From contig JAIYDN010000067.1 of assembly GCA_027487485.1 (NCBI GenBank), positions 62,001 to 126,000 of the forward strand: 64,000 bases of DNA. Direction: 5' to 3'. Below are positions 28,027 through 37,025 of this stretch, in pieces (positions within the stretch are counted from its first letter, which is position 1; the number at the start of each line of letters is the position of its first letter). Made by a program: the position numbers and the translations under genes. The DNA is from Planctomycetaceae bacterium (GTDB lineage Bacteria > Planctomycetota > Planctomycetia > Pirellulales > Pirellulaceae). Below the pieces are notes generated by a model. That model did not search any database. It was not told the origin of the DNA and worked only from the letters and a program-made list of their open reading frames with translations.

Positions 28027-28245
28027 TTGGTAATTGGCGGAGTCAAGCACGAACTGGCCCAAGTTGGTCCTGACTTTTGCATACTACGCGAACCGCTGTC
28101 CACTGATCTCTCGATTTCGGACACACCCGAAGCCGAATTGACGATCGAAGTCGACGGAGACCCTCGGACTGTCGCCGTCAATTTGTTGGTTAACCAAAAG
28201 TTATACTCCAAACAGTTGCGATTTTGTCGTGTCGAAGCTGCTTAA
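28027..28245 (+). CDS. Small conserved-looking planctomycete protein, divergent from the kinase-like gene
   Basis: 72 residues from TTG 28027 (TTG 27970 is an alternative; no start has a convincing ribosome-binding site). The product reads GVKHELAQVGPDFCILREP, then AELTIEVDGDPRTVAVNLL. This resembles small beta-rich planctomycete proteins of the form 'g.r..LAQvGPdF.iLr.p ... l.VDG..r...V', whose role is unknown. The frame stays open upstream to 27652, but that part is antisense to the kinase-like gene and looks like a shadow. The pairing with the divergent kinase-like gene may be meaningful. Confidence 0.5.
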   Translation: MVIGGVKHELAQVGPDFCILREPLSTDLSISDTPEAELTIEVDGDPRTVAVNLLVNQKLYSKQLRFCRVEAA

Positions 28246-28567
28246 TCCACTTGTTCAATAAGGCCGCGTTCTGTTGATCGCGGAAAGACGCTAAGCGACT
28301 CTGTTCACGAGACACGTGGATTGCAACCGGCTTGCGATGGCCGGTAGGGAGAGAATAAGGTGCCAGGAGTCGTTGATTGATGGTCGATCTCACCAAAACC
28401 CCTTATCTCGACTGGTTCGAGAAGGCAGAACTGGGGTCGTAAGGTCTGGCTACTCCGTTTGATTGGTATCTTCAGTCGTTGTCGCCCGTTGACATGGTCC
28501 ACACTGAATGTCCAGTTTTTGGATTTTGAAGACGGATACGAAGTTGTTCTCAATCCCCAAAACGAAA
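28246..28567. other. Gap between the small gene and the pnp terminator
   Basis: About 320 bases without a credible coding frame. It contains GGTGCCAGGAGTCGTTG at about 28359-28375, a string that resembles short dispersed repeats I associate with planctomycete genomes, but a single copy in this window proves nothing. No RNA gene was recognised. Confidence 0.3.
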
Positions 28568-28598
28568 CGAGGTGAACTCGTTTTCGGAGCTCACCTCG
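28568..28598 (-). terminator. Intrinsic terminator of pnp
   Basis: CGAGGTGAACTC (28568-28579) pairs with GAGCTCACCTCG (28587-28598) with one mismatch and a 7-base loop. Reading on the minus strand, TTTCGTTTTGG follows the stem, a T-rich though interrupted tract. It lies 35 bases after the pnp stop. Confidence 0.7.
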
Positions 28599-28632
28599 GT
28601 TCTCGATTGACTAGCAAATAAGTAGCGGGCTT

Positions 28633-31014
28633 CTATCGACGATCGCCGCCGCCGCTACGTCCGCCGCCGCCACCGCTGCGACCACCGCCGCCGCCGCTGC
28701 GTCCGCCGCCACCGCTGCGTCCACCACCGCCTCCGCCGCCACCACTTCGGCCACGGAATCCACCGCGATCTCCGCCTCGGTCAGATCGTGGCCGGCTGCT
28801 TCCGCCGCCTGAACTAGTACGTTCTGGGCGGTCCCCTCTTTCTTCGAACGGACGGTCTGGATTTGGCTCGCCGTCTTCGCCCAAATCATCCCCTTCAGCG
28901 TCCTCGTTACTAGCGAATTCGTCTTCGATTCCTAGTTCTTCCAGAGCTCGGCGCCGGGAAAGCTTCACGCGATCGTTGTCGTCGATATCGATCACGATTA
29001 CCTTCATCGTGTCACCGACTTTGCAAACCGAATCGACGCTCGCAACATATCCACTGGATAGTTCGCTGATGTGACACAAGCCGTCTTTCCCAGGAAGGAT
29101 TTCTACGAAGGCTCCGAAATCGCGAACGCTGGAGACTGTGCCGTCATAAATCTTTCCGATTTGAACAGTTGCCGTGCAAGCTTCTACACGCGACAGTGCA
29201 ACGCGTGCACCTTCCGCATCGGAGCAAGCCACGGTTACATTGCCTTCATCATCCACGTCGATGGTTGCTCCGGTATCTTCTTGAATGGAGCGGATATTTT
29301 TACCACCAGGGCCGATCAGTGCGCCAATCTTTTCCGAATCAATTTTGGTTCGAAGAAGTCTTGGTGCATAGCGGCTGGTTTCGCTGCGTGGGCGTGGAAT
29401 GCAAGTCAACATTTTGCGAAGAATCTCAATCCTGGCTTCTTTCGCTTGCTTCAACGATGCACGAATGATTTCTTCGTTGATTCCATCGATCTTGAGATCC
29501 AACTGAATGCCTGTGATTCCGTTTTGAGTTCCCGAAATCTTGAAGTCCATGTCGCCATGATGATCTTCGTCACCCAAAATGTCTGTCAAAAGAACAAACT
29601 GGTCCGGTTCGCGAACCAATCCGATGCTGATACCAGCAACAGGGTTGGTGATTGGAACACCGGCAGCCATCAAGCCTAGGCAACCGCCGCACACGCTGGC
29701 CATCGAGGAGGAGCCATTGCTTTCCAAGATGTCGCTGATCAAACGAATAGTGTAGGGGAAATCGTCTGGGTCTGGCAAAACGGGTTCTAGCGAACGTTCT
29801 GCAAGCATGCCGTGGCCAATTTCTCGGCGACCTGGTGCTCGGATAGGCTTGCACTCACCCACGGAAAACGATGGGAAATTGTAGTCCAGCATGAATTTCT
29901 TGCTGTACTCTTCGACCAATCCATCGACGCGTTGCTCATCGCGAGGCGTGCCAAGCGTGACCGTCACAAAAGCTTGTGTTTCACCACGTTGGAACAAAGC
30001 GGTCCCGTGGGTTCTTGGGAGCAAATCGGTTTCGCAATGAATAGCGCGAAGGCTCTTGCTATCGCGGCCATCCGAACGCATTCCTGCCAAAATAGAATCT
30101 CGCACAACTCGGTTTTCAAGCGTGTGCCAAGCGCGGTAGAACGTGTCTTTACTGACCGCTCCTTCGGCTGCAGGATCTGGGATCATTTCCGCGAATGCAG
30201 CTTCACGAAGAACATTGCAAGCGTCGTTTCGAGCTTGCTTGCCTTCGGTTTGCTTGGCGGCCTTGAATCGGTCGTAATAAGCGGTTCGCAGCTTTGCAAC
30301 CAGTTCCGAATCGTCAGCCACAGCGAAAGTGACCTTGGTCGGCTTAATCTTTTCGAACAGCTCTCGCTGCAAGTCGATGACTTCGCGACAAATTCCGTGA
30401 GCAAACTTGATCGCATCCAGCATCTCGTTCTCAGGAATTTCTTGGGCGAAGCCCTCGATCATGACAACTTCGCGGTCGTTTGCGGAAACGATCATGTCCA
30501 GATCGCTTTCTTCCAACTGAGCGTGCGTTGGGAACGCTACAAAATTTCCACCAACTCGACCGATACGCGTCGAAGCGATCGGACCGGTGAATGGAAGTGA
30601 GCTTACGAACAAAGCACATGCGGCCCCGTTCATCCCAAGAACGTCTGCATCGTTTTGAATATCGCTGCTGAGAACGATCGATTGCACTTGAACTTCATCG
30701 CGAAATCCTTCTGGAAACAAAGGCCGAATCGGTCGATCGACCAAGCGGCTTGTCAAAGTTTCCTTGGTGGTGGGGCGTGTTTCTCGCTTCAAGAAACCAC
30801 CGGGGAATTTGCCCGCAGCCGCAAATCGTTCACGATAATCGCAAGTTAGCGGGAAAAAATCCGTTCCGGGGCGCGATGGGCCCGTGGATACCGCGTTGAT
30901 AACAACCGTGTCACCATACTGGCACAAAACGCACGACGTGGCTTGCTTGGCGAGCTGGCCTGTTTCAAAAGCCAAGACGGAATCGCCGATTTTCTTTTCT
31001 ACTCGAATCTTCAC
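28633..31014 (-). CDS. pnp: Polyribonucleotide nucleotidyltransferase with Gly/Arg-rich tail
   Basis: About 793 residues from GTG 31014, which has AAGGAA nine bases upstream; an ATG nine codons earlier lacks this. Two RNase PH domains come first, with typical TRPTKETLTSRLVDRPIRPL, followed by a KH domain (IGALIGPGGKNIRSIQ, near residue 565) and an S1 domain (GKIYDGTVSSVRDFGAFVEI, about 615-690). The enzyme degrades RNA 3' to 5' by phosphorolysis. Beyond S1 comes an acidic linker and then a low-complexity tail from about residue 734 (DRGGDRGGFRGRSGGGG, then repeated RSGGGG units, ending GGGDRR). The tail resembles RGG-box RNA-binding tails and is encoded by a repetitive CCGCCG/CCACCG tract. 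It follows rpsO, the classic rpsO-pnp order. Confidence 0.96.
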   Translation of the reverse strand: MKIRVEKKIGDSVLAFETGQLAKQATSCVLCQYGDTVVINAVSTGPSRPGTDFFPLTCDYRERFAAAGKFPGGFLKRETRPTTKETLTSRLVDRPIRPLFPEGFRDEVQVQSIVLSSDIQNDADVLGMNGAACALFVSSLPFTGPIASTRIGRVGGNFVAFPTHAQLEESDLDMIVSANDREVVMIEGFAQEIPENEMLDAIKFAHGICREVIDLQRELFEKIKPTKVTFAVADDSELVAKLRTAYYDRFKAAKQTEGKQARNDACNVLREAAFAEMIPDPAAEGAVSKDTFYRAWHTLENRVVRDSILAGMRSDGRDSKSLRAIHCETDLLPRTHGTALFQRGETQAFVTVTLGTPRDEQRVDGLVEEYSKKFMLDYNFPSFSVGECKPIRAPGRREIGHGMLAERSLEPVLPDPDDFPYTIRLISDILESNGSSSMASVCGGCLGLMAAGVPITNPVAGISIGLVREPDQFVLLTDILGDEDHHGDMDFKISGTQNGITGIQLDLKIDGINEEIIRASLKQAKEARIEILRKMLTCIPRPRSETSRYAPRLLRTKIDSEKIGALIGPGGKNIRSIQEDTGATIDVDDEGNVTVACSDAEGARVALSRVEACTATVQIGKIYDGTVSSVRDFGAFVEILPGKDGLCHISELSSGYVASVDSVCKVGDTMKVIVIDIDDNDRVKLSRRRALEELGIEDEFASNEDAEGDDLGEDGEPNPDRPFEERGDRPERTSSGGGSSRPRSDRGGDRGGFRGRSGGGGGGGGRSGGGGRSGGGGGRSGGGGGRSGGGDRR

Positions 31015-31280
31015 TACATTCACTTCCTTAACAAAAAACAAAAGGCCTCATGCACAAGCTAACGGAGATTGAGCCCTAACACGAATTGCAGGGGGCTCTC
31101 AAACTTCCTGAGTCACTTCGACTAAGGGAATGGCTGAGACACACAAAAGAGAAATTCAACACACTACAAAAACCACGACAAAAGACGGACATTTCGTCCG
31201 CCCAACTACACTGACGCCAAGGCATGCTTACAAAGTGCTCGAAGCCAAGGCGACAAACCATCATCAAAAATGAAAAACAA

Positions 31281-31302
31281 AAGGCCGGTTCGAGAACCAG
31301 CC
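31281..31302 (-). terminator. Intrinsic terminator between rpsO and pnp
   Basis: On the minus strand AGGCTGGTTC pairs with GAACCGGCCT (one mismatch, 2-base loop as drawn, so the real loop is probably larger) and is followed by TTTGTTTTTCATTTTT. It starts 14 bases after the rpsO stop. It could allow separate control of rpsO and pnp. Confidence 0.75.
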
Positions 31303-31316
31303 TAAGAGAAATGCAA

Positions 31317-31586
31317 TTACTTTCGGATATTCAATCTGCTGATCAGATTCAAATATCGCTGAGGATCATGCTTGCGAACATAATCCAGCAAGGATCGCCG
31401 CTTGCTAACCATTCGCAAAAGGCCCCGTCGGCTCGAGTAATCTCGGACTGCGCCTCGCATATGCTCGGTCATTCCGTTGATACGCTCCGTCAACATGGCA
31501 ATTTGCACATCGGGAGAACCATTGTCCGCTTCATGCGTTCGGAACTGGCTTAGGATTTCTTGTTTGCGTTCTTTGGTAACGGTCAT
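31317..31586 (-). CDS. rpsO: 30S ribosomal protein S15
   Basis: 89 residues, exactly the usual S15 length, with the conserved motifs DNGSPDVQIAMLTERI, HMRGAVRDYSSRRGLL and MVSKRRSLLDYVRKHDPQRY. It binds 16S rRNA in the central domain of the small subunit. The pnp gene follows about 300 bases downstream on the same strand, with a terminator-like hairpin in between. Confidence 0.98.
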   Translation of the reverse strand: MTVTKERKQEILSQFRTHEADNGSPDVQIAMLTERINGMTEHMRGAVRDYSSRRGLLRMVSKRRSLLDYVRKHDPQRYLNLISRLNIRK

Positions 31587-31864
31587 CTAAAGACAAACTC
31601 TCATCTTCTTGCTACAAAAGCCTCAGGAACCACCTTTCGGCCACTCTAATTAACAGGGAAGTCGGAAAGAATAGCGGCTTTTGGAACTTATGCAACGCCA
31701 ATTGAGCATCTGTCGGGTTTAGAATGTGTCCACTTGAAAAGTCCGCCTACGAAACCTACCAGCAGGTGCAGGACTGAACCTTGACGCAGCCCGTTTATAC
31801 CCCATAGGCCTTTCCCTGTATCGCCAACGCCATTCTGCTTTCCTAATTCTGGCTACTTAAAATA

Positions 31865-33100
31865 ATGTCATTCTTGAACACCATTCGTATCGCCATTCGC
31901 GCTCTTTCAAAAAACAAGCTCCGGGCCGGTTTGACCATACTGGGGGTGGTCATTGGGATTGCAGCGGTAACAGCCATGGTTTCGATCGGCATGTCGGCAA
32001 GCGAATTGGTTCAAGGCGAATTTCGAAACTTGGGGACGAACGTGATTGTTCTTGCGCCCGGAAACCGTCGAGGTGGTCGAGCTGCTCAGATTCCAACGCT
32101 AACCGCAGCGGACGTGCAAGCGATTCGACGCGAATGCCCCAGCACCCTGGGCGCGACCCCCATTGTTGGTTCGTCGGGACAAGTGATTTCAGGAAACAAC
32201 AATTGCCGCCCCAGGGAGCTGGTTGGCGTGGGGGCGGATTATCTGCTGGTTCGCAACTGGCAAATTCGACTCGGGGCATTTTTCTCAGACGGCGACATTA
32301 ATAATTCAAATAAGGTGTGCGTGGTGGGGCAAACGGTGGTGAAGAAGCTGTTTCAGACAGCAAACCCGATCGGCCAAACCGTGCGAATCAAGAATATTCC
32401 CTTTGAGATCGTTGGGGTTTTGGCCAGTAAAGGGGCGAACATTGTCGGGGACGACCAAGACGACGTTGTTCTGATGCCTTATACGACGGTCCGGAAACGG
32501 CTCCAGGGTAGCAATTTCAACAATATTGACGTCGCTTTGATTTCCGCCAAGAGCGGAGAACTCATGGGGCAGGCCGAGCAAGAAATCGAGTCCCTGATGA
32601 TGGATAGGCATCGAATTGCACTGGGCCAGCAACCGGACTTTGAGGTCGCTAACACGACGGAGATTGCCGGCGCCTTCAGCATGGTTACTGGTACGCTGAC
32701 AGCCATGCTGGCTTCGATCGCTGGTATTTCTCTTGTTGTTGGTGGGGTTGGGATCATGAACATTATGTTGGTCTCGGTCACGGAGCGAACACGCGAAATC
32801 GGTATTCGTATGGCGGTTGGAGCTCGTCCACGCGACATCCTGATGCAATTCCTGGTCGAATCGATGGTGCTGTCGGTTATTGGTGGAGCCATCGGGGTTG
32901 CTCTCGGAGTGGCCGGTTCTGTTTCTCTGACTGTTTTTATCAACGCAATTTCGAACGGTCGCGATTGGCCGATTATCATCAGTCAAGCCGCTGCAATCGT
33001 TAGTCTCCTTTTTTCCGCTGCGGTCGGTATCGGGTTTGGGTTTTATCCTGCTTGGCGAGCCAGTCGACTTGACCCAATCGATGCCCTTAGATACGAGTAA
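31865..33100 (+). CDS. MacB-like ABC transporter permease without an adjacent ATPase
   Basis: 411 residues from ATG 31865. TM1 lies at about 20-42 (AGLTILGVVIGIAAVTAMVS), followed by a periplasmic MacB core domain (about 45-280). Three C-terminal TM segments form the FtsX domain, with VGGVGIMNIMLVSVTERTRE and the closing PAWRASRLDPIDALRYE. These motifs place it in the MacB/YknZ branch that exports peptides, siderophores or toxins, or acts mechanically on the periplasm. No ATPase or membrane-fusion gene is beside it: rpsO is divergent upstream and an ECF sigma gene follows 80 bases downstream. Its ATPase must be encoded elsewhere. Confidence 0.88.
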   Translation: MSFLNTIRIAIRALSKNKLRAGLTILGVVIGIAAVTAMVSIGMSASELVQGEFRNLGTNVIVLAPGNRRGGRAAQIPTLTAADVQAIRRECPSTLGATPIVGSSGQVISGNNNCRPRELVGVGADYLLVRNWQIRLGAFFSDGDINNSNKVCVVGQTVVKKLFQTANPIGQTVRIKNIPFEIVGVLASKGANIVGDDQDDVVLMPYTTVRKRLQGSNFNNIDVALISAKSGELMGQAEQEIESLMMDRHRIALGQQPDFEVANTTEIAGAFSMVTGTLTAMLASIAGISLVVGGVGIMNIMLVSVTERTREIGIRMAVGARPRDILMQFLVESMVLSVIGGAIGVALGVAGSVSLTVFINAISNGRDWPIIISQAAAIVSLLFSAAVGIGFGFYPAWRASRLDPIDALRYE

Positions 33101-33180
33101 CGTTTGACAAGACCGCGTTAGCAGTCCAACATAGAACATCCGGAAATTGGCTTTTGAGGAATCAAGATTTGTAGGGCTGT

Positions 33181-33747
33181 GTGAACGACGAAGAGGAACT
33201 GATACAGTCTGCGCTAGCTGGCAACAGCTCTGCTTTCGAAGTCTTGGTGACTCGGTATCAGGATCGTTTGTATACTGCCATGATCAGCGTCGTTGGCAGC
33301 ACGGACGAAGCCGAAGATGTCGTCCAAGAAGCGTTTATCCAAGCCTACCTCAAGCTGGACACCTTTCAGCAGAACAGCCGCTTCTTCACCTGGGTGTACC
33401 GAATCGCATTCAATTTTGCATTGGCCCGACGTCGACGCCACCGCGGTCACCTTTCATTGGACGAAGGACGGGAGCTTGCCGGCTCAGAACCAACTTCCAA
33501 AATAGAGTCACCGGATGAGCGCATGACTCGAACGGAGGATGTGACTCTTGTTCATCAAGCGTTGGCATTGCTGACCGAAGACCATCGATCCATTTTGGTG
33601 TTAAGAGAAATGGAAGATATGGCCTACGAAGAGATCGCCGAAGTACTGTCGATTTCCATCGGTACGGTTCGGTCTCGTTTGAATCGAGCGCGGTTCGCCC
33701 TAAAACAACAGCTGGAAAAGTTCCCTCAATGGAATCCCGACACGTAG
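33181..33747 (+). CDS. ECF (RpoE-like) RNA polymerase sigma factor
   Basis: 188 residues from GTG 33181. Region 2 holds AFEVLVTRYQDRLYTAMI and DEAEDVVQEAFIQAYLKL, with the promoter-melting stretch FFTWVYRIAFNFALARRRR. Region 4 holds LLTEDHRSILVLREMEDMAYEEIA and the helix-turn-helix SISIGTVRSRLNRARFAL. It should direct RNA polymerase to a small regulon. ECF genes are usually followed by an anti-sigma gene. Here the next gene, rfbB, begins 19 bases before the sigma stop and no anti-sigma candidate is visible on either side. Coupling to nucleotide-sugar genes suggests an envelope or polysaccharide regulon. Confidence 0.93.
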   Translation: MNDEEELIQSALAGNSSAFEVLVTRYQDRLYTAMISVVGSTDEAEDVVQEAFIQAYLKLDTFQQNSRFFTWVYRIAFNFALARRRRHRGHLSLDEGRELAGSEPTSKIESPDERMTRTEDVTLVHQALALLTEDHRSILVLREMEDMAYEEIAEVLSISIGTVRSRLNRARFALKQQLEKFPQWNPDT

Positions 33748-34826
33748 ACGGCTCGAGAGTGATGGTCACCGGTGGAGCAGGCTTCATCGGATCGCATCTT
33801 GTTCGAGCTTTGGTGCATCTTGGGCACACGGTTCTTTGTTTCGACAAACTTTCCTACGCAGGGCATCGCGAATCACTCGATGATCTTGCCACTTCCTCAA
33901 AGCTTCATTGGCGTATCGAAGATGTGTGCGATCACCATGCGGTTCGCAGTGCGATCAACAGCTTTGCCCCGACCGCAATTTTTCATCTTGCCGCGGAAAG
34001 CCATGTTGATCGTTCCATCGATGGGCCCTTGGTCTTCGCGCAAACCAATACCATGGGAACCGTTTGCCTTTTGGATACTTCGTTGGGCTACTGGAGAGGG
34101 CTTGATATTGCCCAACGAGATCGCTTTCGGCTGATTCAAGTCTCCACCGATGAGGTCTACGGCGAATTGATGGATGAATCGTCATTCAACGAACAGTCCC
34201 GTTACGATCCTAGTTCTCCCTACTCCGCAAGCAAAGCCTCCGCCGATCATTTCGCACGTTCCTTCCGACGCACTTACGGCTTGCCTGTCCATATCACCAA
34301 CAGCTCCAACAATTACGGTCCATTCCAACATCCTGAAAAGCTAATACCCATGATCATCCGACGCGCATTGGCTGGTCAGAGTATTCCCGTGTACGGGCAA
34401 GGGCTCAACGTTCGCGATTGGCTTTACGTTACCGATCATTGCCAAGCCTTGATCGATGTTTGGCAGAAATCGGCACCAGGCGAAGACTATATGGTGGGCG
34501 CTCGGTGTGCGCTTCGAAACTTAGATGTTGTTCATGCCGTTTGCCATTTGCTAGATTCCCTCTCGCCACTCGCGGCCGGCGGATCCTACCGCGATCAAAT
34601 CCAATTCGTGAAAGATCGTCCAGGTCACGATTATCGGTATGCGGTGGATGCTGATAAGATCATGAGCAAGCTAGGTTGGAAACCGGCAGTCACGTGGGAC
34701 GATGGGCTTCGGAAAACGGTTCAGTGGTATCTCGCTAATTCGAGCTGGCCACGAGTCAATAATTTAGAATCATCCCAAGGTGTGCTTCGCGAGCCAAATC
34801 TTGGAACAGAAAGTGACCAATCATGA
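33729..34826 (+). CDS. rfbB: dTDP-glucose 4,6-dehydratase
   Basis: 365 residues, an extended SDR enzyme that converts dTDP-glucose to dTDP-4-keto-6-deoxyglucose. Visible: the Rossmann motif GGAGFIG (15-21), T140-D141-E142 of VSTDEVYG (the catalytic TDE), the Y165-xxx-K169 pair (SPYSASKAS) and NNYGPFQHPEKLIP. The start at 33729 overlaps the sigma gene by 19 bases; ATG 33762 (residue 12) would cut into the first beta strand and is less likely. The rfbA start overlaps its stop by 4 bases. No rfbC or rfbD follows, so the window does not show which deoxysugar is finally made. Confidence 0.94.
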   Translation: MESRHVDGSRVMVTGGAGFIGSHLVRALVHLGHTVLCFDKLSYAGHRESLDDLATSSKLHWRIEDVCDHHAVRSAINSFAPTAIFHLAAESHVDRSIDGPLVFAQTNTMGTVCLLDTSLGYWRGLDIAQRDRFRLIQVSTDEVYGELMDESSFNEQSRYDPSSPYSASKASADHFARSFRRTYGLPVHITNSSNNYGPFQHPEKLIPMIIRRALAGQSIPVYGQGLNVRDWLYVTDHCQALIDVWQKSAPGEDYMVGARCALRNLDVVHAVCHLLDSLSPLAAGGSYRDQIQFVKDRPGHDYRYAVDADKIMSKLGWKPAVTWDDGLRKTVQWYLANSSWPRVNNLESSQGVLREPNLGTESDQS

Positions 34827-35713
34827 AGTACAAGGGAATCGTTCTGGCCGGGGGCTCGGGTTCGCGGTTGTTTCCAGCGACGCTTGGGGTCAGCAAGCAA
34901 CTTCTTCCCGTGTACGACAAGCCGATGATCTACTATCCGTTGTCGGTGTTAATGCTTGCCGGTATTCGAGAGATCCTTGTCTTATGTTCTCCTCAAGACC
35001 GATCGGGTTTTGAACGGCTTTTGGGCGATGGCTCTCAGTGGGGACTTCAGCTGAGCTACGCAACTCAAAGCACACCTGCGGGGTTGGCTCAAGCCTTCCT
35101 TCTTGGACGCGATTTTTTGAAAACCAACCCTTGTGCACTGGTTCTGGGCGATAATCTTTTTTACGGCCATGGTTTCCGAAGCATCTTGCGGCAAGCAACC
35201 GAACATGCCATCGGTTGCACCATCTTTGGCTACCATGTGCACGACCCACGAGCCTACGGCGTGATCGAGATGGACGAACAGAATCAGCCTGTTTCCATCG
35301 AGGAAAAACCGATCCACCCAGCCTCCAACTTTGCGATCCCTGGTCTTTATTTCTTTGACGACCAAGTTGTCTCGATTGCCGAATCGGTTCGGCCTTCAGC
35401 AAGGGGGGAGCTTGAAATCACCGATGTCTTGCGAGAGTACATGCGTCGTGCTCAGTTGCGAGTGGAGTGTCTGTCGCGAGGGTTTGCTTGGCTGGACATG
35501 GGTACCACCGATTCCCTTCTGGACGCTTCGAACTTTGTAGCGTCGATCGAAAAGCGGCAAGGGCAGAAAATTGCCTGCCTTGAAGAAGTGGCTTATCGAT
35601 CGGGATTTTTAAACGAAACTCAACTGATCGCATTAGCGGCCAAGTTTCCCAACTCGTATGGTGACTACATCAAGTCGTTGGTGGACAGGCGAGCACCATC
35701 GAAGCGGCCTTGA
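34823..35713 (+). CDS. rfbA: Glucose-1-phosphate thymidylyltransferase
   Basis: 296 residues, close to the usual 290. The nucleotidyltransferase signature GIVLAGGSGSRLFP is followed by LGVSKQLLPVYDKPMIYYPL, with metal-binding ALVLGDNLFYGHG and EEKPIHPASNFAIPGLYFFD. It makes dTDP-glucose, the substrate of the overlapping rfbB. Its last 44 bases overlap the 3' end of the convergent FAD oxidoreductase gene. Confidence 0.95.
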   Translation: MKYKGIVLAGGSGSRLFPATLGVSKQLLPVYDKPMIYYPLSVLMLAGIREILVLCSPQDRSGFERLLGDGSQWGLQLSYATQSTPAGLAQAFLLGRDFLKTNPCALVLGDNLFYGHGFRSILRQATEHAIGCTIFGYHVHDPRAYGVIEMDEQNQPVSIEEKPIHPASNFAIPGLYFFDDQVVSIAESVRPSARGELEITDVLREYMRRAQLRVECLSRGFAWLDMGTTDSLLDASNFVASIEKRQGQKIACLEEVAYRSGFLNETQLIALAAKFPNSYGDYIKSLVDRRAPSKRP

Positions 35714-36992
35714 GGCCACTTTGGATGGCACCTTCGATACTCCCCGTTTCACAGTAATCACCGCATCGAAAAACCCCGTCGGCAACTTGACATCCATCGC
35801 TGATTCTCAGTTTTCGTTCCGCGATCGCGGCTTCCGTCTGATTGGGTAAAGCGTACGGAACGCGGTACGTTCTCAAGTGCTGCCAGTGTCGGCTCGAGTC
35901 CCCAAACCACGCAAGAAGTTCCCTTTGAACTGTCTGCAGAAGGTTGTCCCCAGTTAAATCGCAGTGGCCAATCGTGCTCACGCTTAAAAGAGAGCGGCCC
36001 GGCGGAGCGTAGCTGGGTTGAGCAAAGTTTGGAAAGCACAAATTGTTGATCAGCCCTCCTTGGGATTTTTCTCCGTTAAGCACCAAAGTCGCTTCGCGAA
36101 TCGGTGGGTTATCTACGCTAAAGTACAAACAATTCGTGGACGTACAGTCTGCCCCCACGCTCTTGTTCTTTTCGGCGGTTGCGTTCGCTGGGTTTTTGAT
36201 CAAACCGGCAAGAAGCCGTCTCGAAGCGGGCTCTTCGGTGGCAACCAGAATGTAATCCGCTGCCAGAGTGGTCCCGTCCGAAAGGCTCACTTGTCCTGGT
36301 TGGACGCGAGCCACCGAACAACTCGTCTTGATCGATTCGTTTGGAAGCGATTTCGCAATCTGCAATGGGATGCCTTGCATGCCTTCTTGCGGAAGAGCAG
36401 CGTATCCGTTGCTGAAGGTCCGGAACACAAAGTCCACCATGGCGGATGCCGTCTCCAACGAATCATCCAGGAAGATTCCACCAAAGAACGGACGGAAGAA
36501 CCGTTCTATCATGGTTTCAGAAAATCCGATTTGCTGGAGCCTACTTGCTGCGGAACCATGCTTCTGAGCCAGCAGTTCGGAAACACTCGCTTTCTGTACT
36601 CGTCGCCGAAAAAGAGCGATTCGCATCTTGTCCCCAAACGATCCTACCGGAGCCCGAAGCGTTTCCCAAGCATGCTTTGGGGCTAGCCACCACGGAGAGC
36701 GAATCGGGTCGCAAACACGATACCGCCTACCTTGATACTGAACCAAAGCGCCCGCAGGAAAGGGACCTAGCTGGAGTTGCTCCACATCAAGCTCTTGCCG
36801 TGCAGTCTCGTAGGCGGTCAGAAAGACTTGAAATCCATGATCTAACAGGAACCCATCCACCTTGTCCGTCTGAATTCGGCCACCCACGGCGTCTTTCGCT
36901 TCAAGCACGGTGACTCGGCAGCCCGCACGATGCAACGACCTAGCTGCAACGAGCCCAGACAGCCCAGCTCCAACAACAATCACATTTTTCAT
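35670..36992 (-). CDS. FAD-dependent amine oxidase / phytoene-desaturase-like oxidoreductase
   Basis: 440 residues. The N-terminal dinucleotide-binding motif VVGAGLSGLVAARSLHRAG is followed by VLEAKDAVGGRIQTDKVDGF (ribose-binding Glu and GGR motif) and LLDHGFQVF. The C-terminus has the FAD-closing segment VFRCGDYCETGSIEGAIQSG. This is the protoporphyrinogen oxidase/phytoene desaturase/amine oxidase superfamily, and the length and motifs fit the NAD(P)/FAD-dependent carotenoid-type branch, but the substrate is not evident. It is the only minus-strand gene within the polysaccharide region and overlaps rfbA tail to tail by 44 bases. Confidence 0.85.
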   Translation of the reverse strand: MKNVIVVGAGLSGLVAARSLHRAGCRVTVLEAKDAVGGRIQTDKVDGFLLDHGFQVFLTAYETARQELDVEQLQLGPFPAGALVQYQGRRYRVCDPIRSPWWLAPKHAWETLRAPVGSFGDKMRIALFRRRVQKASVSELLAQKHGSAASRLQQIGFSETMIERFFRPFFGGIFLDDSLETASAMVDFVFRTFSNGYAALPQEGMQGIPLQIAKSLPNESIKTSCSVARVQPGQVSLSDGTTLAADYILVATEEPASRRLLAGLIKNPANATAEKNKSVGADCTSTNCLYFSVDNPPIREATLVLNGEKSQGGLINNLCFPNFAQPSYAPPGRSLLSVSTIGHCDLTGDNLLQTVQRELLAWFGDSSRHWQHLRTYRVPYALPNQTEAAIAERKLRISDGCQVADGVFRCGDYCETGSIEGAIQSGLKAASMVLACPPTT

Positions 36993-37025
36993 AAATCAGT
37001 TGGACAATCCAAAGGTAACGGAGGC

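Noticed and set aside
28359-28375. GGTGCCAGGAGTCGTTG as a dispersed repeat or insertion-sequence end
   Set aside because: Only one copy is present in the window and there is no transposase or target duplication.
28611-28889. Ala/Val-rich frame overlapping the pnp tail
   Set aside because: It is a frame-shifted reading of the Gly-repeat DNA of pnp, whose frame is fixed by the conserved S1 and KH domains.
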